This document shows, in pieces, positions 6,859 to 11,717 of a DNA stretch of 11,717 nucleotides. Location: contig DBKX01000292.1 of the NCBI GenBank assembly GCA_002297865.1, positions 1-11,717 on the forward strand. Reading direction: 5' to 3'. Source of the DNA: Lachnoclostridium sp. UBA739 (lineage in GTDB: Bacteria > Bacillota_A > Clostridia > Lachnospirales > Lachnospiraceae). Below the pieces are notes generated by a model. The model saw nothing but the letters and a program-made list of their open reading frames with translations. It had not been told where the DNA came from and ran no database searches. Positions within the stretch are counted from its first letter, which is position 1. Every line of letters begins with the position of its first letter. A program made the position numbers and the translations under genes.

Positions 6859-7114
6859 CTTTCCACGTCTCCTTTCTGAATGAATCTCATTCCGTTGTAT
6901 GGTGCCAGGTGTCAAGAAGGTACCTTTCAACCTCGCAAGCATAGGGTTCCGAGCCGCTTCGCTATTCTTCACCCTACCGCTCAGCCCTTACGGGCTTCAC
7001 TTGCTTGCGGGACAAACACTCACTTCGCTACGCTCCGTTCGTGTTTTTCCTGCGACCTTTTCGCATGGGAACAACTCTGTTTTTCCCCCTGCACCCCTAT
7101 TTTTCCACACCCAA
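6859..7114. other. Likely origin of transfer (oriT) region
   Basis: This 256-base non-coding stretch sits between the coiled-coil gene and the MobC/relaxase genes, the usual place for oriT in MOBP elements. It is richer in G+C than its surroundings and dense in inverted repeats: AAGGTACCTT (6917-6926), AGCCC/GGGCT with a four-base loop (6983-6996), AAACAC/GTGTTT (7014-7019 and 7041-7046) and TGCGA/TCGCA (7051-7065). I cannot match a known nic sequence with certainty; GGAACCCTATGCTTGCGAGG on the minus strand (6931-6950) beside the AAGGTACCTT palindrome is my best candidate neighbourhood. Terminator or regulatory functions are alternatives. Confidence 0.55.
6878..6915 (-). promoter_or_regulatory. 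Possible operator and promoter in front of the MobC-like gene
   Basis: GAATGA/TCATTC with a three-base centre (6878-6892) is a short perfect palindrome about 20 bases before the MobC-like start. A consensus -35 TTGACA lies at 6910-6915 on the minus strand, exactly 17 bases from the palindrome arm, which then sits where the -10 should be; that arm (GAATGA) is a poor -10. This layout would suit autorepression by the ribbon-helix-helix protein, which is an inference. Confidence 0.3.
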
Positions 7115-7534
7115 TTACTGACCATAATATCCATTATTGCTGTAAGTTGGTTGTGGTTCTACTGGTTCCTGAACCTGTTCACGAACCATGTTCTGCTGTT
7201 CGACTTCCCTCTCAGCTTTTTCTTTTTTACGCTGTGCTGCTCTCACTCTTGCACGCTCTCTTTTCTGTTCTGCTTTCGCTCTCATTTCTTCAAGCTCTGC
7301 ATTACTTTCTTCTAATGCTTTGTCGAACAAATCCACATAATGTGCTGCAATAACTTTTACCTCATCGGCTTTCAATCCGATAAGTTTCTTGTTCAGTTCC
7401 ACATCATTTTCAATGACTGAAACAAGAATTTTTCTGTTTGGTTCTGCTTCCAGCATCGCCAATTCCAGCTCAAGAGCTTCCTTCTGTTTTCTCTTTTCTT
7501 CAAGAGTTTTTCTTACATTTTTTAAATCTGACAT
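7115..7534 (-). CDS. Hypothetical coiled-coil protein upstream of oriT
   Basis: I do not recognise a named family. It has 139 residues, almost entirely helical and highly charged. Residues 1-32 (MSDLKNVRKTLEEKRKQKEALELELAMLEAE) and 72-115 (KALEESNAELEEMRAKAEQKRERARVRAAQRKKEKAERE) are strong coiled-coil candidates, the second very basic. The C-terminus is a flexible Q/P-rich tail ending in YSNNGYYGQ. There is no signal peptide or membrane segment. The ATG at 7532-7534 is preceded by TTGAGGT at good spacing. Its place on the far side of the oriT-like region from MobC suggests a DNA-binding or relaxosome role, but this is inferred only from position and charge. Confidence 0.75.
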   Translation of the reverse strand: MSDLKNVRKTLEEKRKQKEALELELAMLEAEPNRKILVSVIENDVELNKKLIGLKADEVKVIAAHYVDLFDKALEESNAELEEMRAKAEQKRERARVRAAQRKKEKAEREVEQQNMVREQVQEPVEPQPTYSNNGYYGQ

Positions 7535-7688
7535 ATATGTACCTCAACTTTCTATATAAATTTTGTAACAAAAAAGCGGCAAACAGAATCAAGAAACAAT
7601 AAGTTTCCATCATCTGTTCACCGCTGCGCCTCTCACGTATTTTTATTTCATAATACGCTTCTGCCAGAAGCTGTGCGTCCGTAAACAA
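7500..7688 (-). CDS. Small hypothetical frame with one hydrophobic segment, possibly a remnant
   Basis: This frame gives up to 62 residues from a TTG at 7686-7688 (FTDAQLLAEAYYEIKIRERRSGEQ, then a hydrophobic stretch FLILFAAFLLQNLY). It overlaps the start of the coiled-coil gene by 35 bases in another frame. No clear ribosome site precedes the TTG. Upstream in the same frame is a stretch starting at an ATG (7731-7733, MKKYLRSTV) interrupted by TAG at 7704-7706, so the gene may have lost continuity. An internal ATG (7611-7613, METYCFLILF) could give a short membrane peptide. The amino acid make-up of the N-terminal part looks coding, but I cannot name a family. Confidence 0.4.
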   Translation of the reverse strand: MFTDAQLLAEAYYEIKIRERRSGEQMMETYCFLILFAAFLLQNLYRKLRYIYVRFKKCKKNS

Positions 7689-7783
7689 TTCGGTTTTCTA
7701 CACCGTACTGCGTAGATATTTTTTCATATCGGACATTCTCTCGTGAACTTTTTATTTAATTGTTCAATGTAAATATAACAGAT

Positions 7784-10585
7784 TTATTTATCAGATACAA
7801 CCGTATAATTTCTACCCAGTGCACCCATAAATAATTCCTTTGCAGAACTTCCAGTAAAGTTTTCAATTTCATCCTGCACCTGTTTTGTCATCAAATCAAG
7901 ATAACGATAAACACCACCTTTTTCATCTGCAACAGCAAGTACAGAACCAAACATATCAGGATGGTCTTTCAAATACATTACATAACCTTTCAGCTTTGCA
8001 ACACTATCTCCTAACCAATCACCATGAGGGTCTACAATCGAACGAATAATTTTTCCATCTCCAGTCTTCTGAAAGAAAATAAAATCAGGATACATATTTT
8101 CCCATACATCATTTAACTTGTAAGGAATTGCAAGAGATGCATTAAGATTTCTTGACTGATTCCTATACCATGCTACATTTAATGTACGTGATAATTCTGT
8201 CTGCACCACCTTTTCTTCAAGGTCATTCAACTTCAAATATGCCCAACCTTCATCGTCACTAATAATATGTTTTGGATATGCCTCATAATCTTTGTTCTGG
8301 CGTGTAATGCTTGCCTGAACATTCAAATTACGTTCAATATACGGTTTTGTATTGCCCTCAATTCTATCCCATTTTGCTTTATTTTCTTCTGATACAGCAT
8401 ATCTCTGCGGAGCATAAATACTCAACAATTCATCTGTCTTTTTCTCTGCCCATTCTTCCATTGCCTGAATAATTTCCATACAATATCCGACAGCAGCAAT
8501 ACGACTAATCGCATTTGCATCAGAATCAAATTCTTCATTTTTACGCTTGTTGATACAATACTTAATCAAATCAGATGCACCAGAAAACACACTTACTGCA
8601 TGTTTATAATATGTTACCAATCTATCAGCATCATTCTCAACCAATTCTTCCCTATCCTCAAACGCTTCTCCGGTAAGTGGGTCAACTCTTTTCACACTTA
8701 CAGTTGTACTTTTAATTTCACCCAATGAACGCTTAAATTCTGCTGGATGTTTATGAATTTCACCTTCGATATTATTATAAAATTCTTCCTGAATTTTTGA
8801 ATCCAAATCAGAATCCACATCAATATCAGACATAACCACGTCAATACAGTCCCACAAATCTAAGAAATGATTTGTTTTATCATGACGCACCTGTCTGGTA
8901 ATAATTTCTTCAAAACTTGCTTTAATCGCATCGCTGTCAACCTTCGGAATTCTTTCAAGTGCTTCCGTCAATTCTTCCTCCGTTTCAGAAATATCATCAA
9001 TGTTAACCGCAAATTCATCGTCTGTATTAACAGCAAATTCTGTTCCTGATAATGCATCTTCTGTCGATTCTCTATATGTATAACCGCCTGATTCACATAC
9101 TCTATCTGCACTAGCAGCAGTTACATTTTCATGCTTGACATCATCAGGTTGCTTCACTTCATTTTCGCTCTGCTTTTGAGCTAATTTCTTTTCAATTTTC
9201 TTCTTAGTTTCTCCAAAAAATCCTACATCGGCTGGATTCTTAATAATCTTATTTGCATCAACCGCTACATTGTCTTCTTTCAAGCGTTCAACAACACTCT
9301 CAACAGTCACAGCATCATATTCTGGAAGATAACATGCCACTGTGTTCAATTCTTCTACGTTTGTAACACGTCTTGCTAATGGTGTACGAACCATACGACC
9401 AATCAACTGAGCAATGTATGTTGGGTCAGTTCGCTTTCTTCTGGAATAAATAACCTCTGCACGAGGACAATCCCAACCAGTAGATACCGCATCTTTTGCA
9501 AAAAGCACTCTAATTTCTGTACGTTCAGCAACTTCCTCTGGTTTTACATACGGAATCTTCCCAGCCGGAGTAACAATATCATCATGTTCACCAAATACAT
9601 TGGCAAAGCAATCTGAAATATCCAGCCAAGGTAATGTTTTATGAATCTGAGAACAAAGAGACGTTAATGTATCAACGCTCACCTTATCTTCAACCTGCAC
9701 CACCATCAGAGGAATTACAGTATGGATTTTGTTTTCTTCACAATAATCCTTCCATAATTTTGACGCAGAAGCCAGTTTCACACATGCCTGCGTTAAATCC
9801 TGGTGTTTTGTATCAGCTGATTTCTTTGGTGTACGAAGCTCAATCATATCTTTAATAAGACCAGAATCTTTTACAGCAGATACAGGTACATCAACAGATG
9901 CCTTCATATCCCGGTTCTTACGACCAGCCATTGCATTATTAAATCGTTCAGGTGTAGCAGAGATTCCTACTACGCAAGGCATTGGCTTATTAATTCCATC
10001 CTGTCCGTCAATAATAATGCTATAAATAGTTTTATTGGCATTATCACTTGTACCTTTGTCATTTCCTGTACCAAGACCTCTGTGAGCTTCATCAATAAAC
10101 AGGAACAAATGAATGTCATCATCTTCAATAGTCGCATTCAGTACATCATAAAATGAACGTCCACCTTCAGCTTCATTTGTCAGCTTCTTTCCCTTACCAA
10201 GTAACTGCCTATTCAAAAAATAAATATGCCCCGGTGACAGTTTTGCATGATTTTTTGCAAAATCTGCACTGATTGCTTCCATCGACACAGCTCCATTCAA
10301 TAAATCTGTCGCTGCATCAAATCTTTTCATTGTCTGTTCATTCAAGCTAGGACTATCTGACAACCACAAAATTGCTGCTCTATCATCACCAGCATATGTA
10401 TCATTACCATAAAACAAGCCTTCTGCAACAGCAGCTGAGATAACAGTCTTACCTGCACCAGTTGGTGCAGTCAACGATACGGCAGATAAAGAACCATCTG
10501 CGTCGTAACTACGACGCATAGATTCCATCTTTTTTAAAAGTTCAGTTACCGCATCTTTCTGAAAATCAAGTAAACCATACTTCAT
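7784..10585 (-). CDS. Type III-like restriction enzyme, Res subunit (SF2 helicase with nuclease-like C-terminus)
   Basis: Res subunits translocate or signal along DNA using ATP and cut DNA lacking methylation, in complex with Mod. It has 933 residues from MKYGLLDFQ. Helicase motifs are clear: FQKDAV (8-13), Walker A APTGAGKT (40-47), DEAH (165-168), GISATPERF (208-215), DAVSTGWDCPRAEV (365-378) and IAQLIGRMVRTP (391-402). A charged linker covers about 455-550 and includes an eight-residue duplication (516-531). The C-terminus has YPDFIFF (832-838), then IRSIVDPHGDWLG (847-859) and KLKGY, resembling a PD-(D/E)XK layout but with VDPHG where E-x-K is expected. I chose the ATG at 10583-10585, preceded by GAAGGAGGA and overlapping the mod stop codon (TAATG). 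No terminator is evident after the TAA at 7784-7786. Confidence 0.9.
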   Translation of the reverse strand: MKYGLLDFQKDAVTELLKKMESMRRSYDADGSLSAVSLTAPTGAGKTVISAAVAEGLFYGNDTYAGDDRAAILWLSDSPSLNEQTMKRFDAATDLLNGAVSMEAISADFAKNHAKLSPGHIYFLNRQLLGKGKKLTNEAEGGRSFYDVLNATIEDDDIHLFLFIDEAHRGLGTGNDKGTSDNANKTIYSIIIDGQDGINKPMPCVVGISATPERFNNAMAGRKNRDMKASVDVPVSAVKDSGLIKDMIELRTPKKSADTKHQDLTQACVKLASASKLWKDYCEENKIHTVIPLMVVQVEDKVSVDTLTSLCSQIHKTLPWLDISDCFANVFGEHDDIVTPAGKIPYVKPEEVAERTEIRVLFAKDAVSTGWDCPRAEVIYSRRKRTDPTYIAQLIGRMVRTPLARRVTNVEELNTVACYLPEYDAVTVESVVERLKEDNVAVDANKIIKNPADVGFFGETKKKIEKKLAQKQSENEVKQPDDVKHENVTAASADRVCESGGYTYRESTEDALSGTEFAVNTDDEFAVNIDDISETEEELTEALERIPKVDSDAIKASFEEIITRQVRHDKTNHFLDLWDCIDVVMSDIDVDSDLDSKIQEEFYNNIEGEIHKHPAEFKRSLGEIKSTTVSVKRVDPLTGEAFEDREELVENDADRLVTYYKHAVSVFSGASDLIKYCINKRKNEEFDSDANAISRIAAVGYCMEIIQAMEEWAEKKTDELLSIYAPQRYAVSEENKAKWDRIEGNTKPYIERNLNVQASITRQNKDYEAYPKHIISDDEGWAYLKLNDLEEKVVQTELSRTLNVAWYRNQSRNLNASLAIPYKLNDVWENMYPDFIFFQKTGDGKIIRSIVDPHGDWLGDSVAKLKGYVMYLKDHPDMFGSVLAVADEKGGVYRYLDLMTKQVQDEIENFTGSSAKELFMGALGRNYTVVSDK
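8993..9040 (-). repeat. 24-base tandem duplication within res
   Basis: Two adjacent 24-base units (9017-9040 and 8993-9016) share 19 of 24 positions and encode EFAVNTDD and EFAVNIDD in the charged linker after the helicase core. Differences include third-position changes, so it is an older duplication or a functional repeat rather than a recent slip. Confidence 0.7.
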
Positions 10586-10602
10586 TAATCCAGTCCTCCT
10601 TC
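10583..10602 (-). promoter_or_regulatory. Ribosome site and TAATG overlap coupling mod to res
   Basis: GAAGGAGGA lies inside the last mod codons, about seven bases before the res ATG. The TAA and ATG share one base. This decides the res start at 10585 rather than the longer frame starting at 10609, and it should keep Mod and Res production in proportion. Confidence 0.85.
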
Positions 10603-11717
10603 GCCACAAATTTCAAATGTTCTGAGGAAAGTTTCGTACAATCTATGTACTTCAATTCCCGAAAGACGCTTGCACATATTAGAGTAACGTCTCTGGTCAT
10701 CAGTTACTACAAACACAGTCTTAATAGTCGGTGTATTCTTTACCTTTTCACAGAATTTAGAAGCTTGTCCGTAATCAAAAAGCACACCATAATAATCTGT
10801 TGTTAAGTAACTCTTACCAATCTTACGAATAATCGGACCCTGACAGCCAGCCTGCATCCACAAAATCGGTGCAATAGCATTGAATGCATTATCCAAACGA
10901 ATAGGCCATGCTGACTCGTATGTCAACTCGCAGAATACGGCATTCGCTTTGAATCCATCAGCTTTAGGCAATGAATAACCTAAATCAATATCCTTTGACG
11001 GCTTACCATAGTCACCTTCTAACGGTTTGCCATTTACATCATGACCTTCGATACTGCACACAGTTCGAGGCCATGTAACATAATTGACAATTCCATATTT
11101 TTCCCAGTCAGGGTCAGAAGGACGAAGTCCATCGGCAACAAATTTCTTTTCCTCAGCTTCTGAAACCTCATTATTTGTAACACAAATACAACGTCGATGA
11201 CCGCCATCCTCTGCATTGAGCAAATTCACAGCATGAAGAGTTGTTCCTGAACCAGCAAAGAAATCTACAATCAAGGCATTTTGTTTATCTCGTACGAATA
11301 ATTTTATACAGTCCTGCACAGCATATACTGATTTAGGGAACGAAAAACGACTTCCTAAAATATTATTTAAAATAACTGTTCCATTTCTATATGCATCATG
11401 AGATTGATAATCCCATTGCGTAGTTGGTGGCATTGCTCGTATGTCTTCATAAACAGCAATTACCGCACCGTTTTTTCCATAACCTTTTACAGTTGCCTTT
11501 CCAGAATCAATGTCTTCTATTTTCCCAGAAGTCAAATAGGAAATCGAATACTTTTGAGGTTCATTAGGTAAATATTTACCAACACTAATATATCCTTTTG
11601 ATGCTCTTTCCATAACAACATCACCTAACAATCCCCAATTCATTTCTAATCCATCTTTTCTAATTGGAAAAACTGTAGTACATCCCTCTTTATGTGGAAC
11701 AGACTCTATATCTTCAT
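10585..11717 (-). CDS. Type III-like DNA methyltransferase (Mod), 5' end cut by window edge
   Basis: It methylates adenine in the recognition sequence and protects host DNA from the partner Res. The frame is open to the right edge (EDIESVPHKEG... before the first internal Met at 11641-11643), so the true start and the DPPY catalytic motif lie outside. Visible are RFSFPKSVYAVQDCI and then VDFFAGSGTT (FAGSGTT at 11239-11259), the S-adenosylmethionine-binding motif I. Motif I near the C-terminal side is the order of beta-class N6-adenine enzymes. About 160 further residues follow (IAPILWMQAG, YGVLFDYGQ, IKTVFVVTDDQRRYSNMCKRLSGIEVHRLYETFLRTFEI), an appended domain that I link from memory with Mod proteins partnered by helicases of this kind. 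The stop TAA at 10585-10587 overlaps the res start by one base, so translation is coupled. Confidence 0.9.
   Translation of the reverse strand, partial: EDIESVPHKEGCTTVFPIRKDGLEMNWGLLGDVVMERASKGYISVGKYLPNEPQKYSISYLTSGKIEDIDSGKATVKGYGKNGAVIAVYEDIRAMPPTTQWDYQSHDAYRNGTVILNNILGSRFSFPKSVYAVQDCIKLFVRDKQNALIVDFFAGSGTTLHAVNLLNAEDGGHRRCICVTNNEVSEAEEKKFVADGLRPSDPDWEKYGIVNYVTWPRTVCSIEGHDVNGKPLEGDYGKPSKDIDLGYSLPKADGFKANAVFCELTYESAWPIRLDNAFNAIAPILWMQAGCQGPIIRKIGKSYLTTDYYGVLFDYGQASKFCEKVKNTPTIKTVFVVTDDQRRYSNMCKRLSGIEVHRLYETFLRTFEICGEGGLD

Larger units (their letters stand above)
1220..11717. mobile_element. One end of an integrative mobilizable element with type III-like R-M cargo (continues past the right edge)
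   Basis: A large serine integrase at the edge, a small serine recombinase, relaxase, MobC-like protein, oriT-like region and restriction-modification cargo all lie on one strand with short gaps. This matches the plan of clostridial mobilizable elements using serine integrases. The left limit is inferred from the inverted repeat beyond the integrase stop; the right limit is not in the window. No VirD4, VirB4 or other transfer-channel gene is visible, which favours a mobilizable over a self-conjugative element, but such genes could lie further right. Confidence 0.7.

Noticed and set aside
6859..6972. Upstream extension of the MobC-like protein to 6972
   Set aside because: The extension runs through palindromic DNA and lacks a ribosome site, whereas AAAGGAG lies ten bases before the ATG at 6858.
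10586..10609. Eight-residue longer start of Res (MWRRRTGL)
   Set aside because: It would overlap mod by 25 bases without a ribosome site. The ATG at 10585 has GAAGGAGGA and a TAATG junction.
1..11717. CRISPR array, tRNA or rRNA genes
   Set aside because: I found no regularly spaced repeats and recognised no tRNA or rRNA sequence on either strand by eye; a covariance-model search could still find a diverged RNA.

Overview
The window comes from a low-GC Bacillota genome, probably a clostridial anaerobe. This rests on A+T-rich coding, strong GGAGG-type ribosome sites, TTGAAA/TATAAT-like promoters and the gene families present. All genes I can support are on the minus strand, so transcription runs from the right end to the left end.

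The left end (about 1-800) is ordinary chromosome. It holds the first 265 codons of a stand-alone malonyl-type acyltransferase of the kind that serves trans-AT polyketide synthases. About 490 bases without a convincing gene follow, including a good promoter for the acyltransferase.

From about 1220 to the right edge the window is one end of an integrative mobilizable element. Its outermost gene is a large serine recombinase (1291-3024), with a 9-bp inverted repeat just beyond its stop codon that is a candidate attachment-site end. Moving inward come a small serine recombinase of the resolvase/invertase type (3308-4009), a DUF4190-like membrane protein (4201-4680), a MOBP-type relaxase, a MobC-like accessory protein with a ribbon-helix-helix region (6226-6858), a hairpin-rich non-coding stretch that is the likely oriT (6859-7114), and a coiled-coil protein (7115-7534). 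I see no conjugative ATPase, coupling protein or type IV secretion gene here, so the element probably relies on another element's transfer machinery, unless those genes lie beyond the window.

The right part is cargo: a two-gene type III-like restriction-modification unit, with mod (10585 to beyond the right edge) overlapping res (7784-10585) in a TAATG junction. It probably protects host and element against phages or competing DNA.

The most unusual feature is the relaxase. Its reading frame is intact over 484 codons except for one in-frame TGA at codon 56. That stop separates the N-terminal piece with the candidate catalytic tyrosine from the piece with the metal-binding histidines. Other points of interest are an atypical nuclease-like C-terminus in the Res protein, an extra C-terminal domain in Mod, a short frame behind res broken by a TAG, and the position of the element directly upstream of a polyketide gene.
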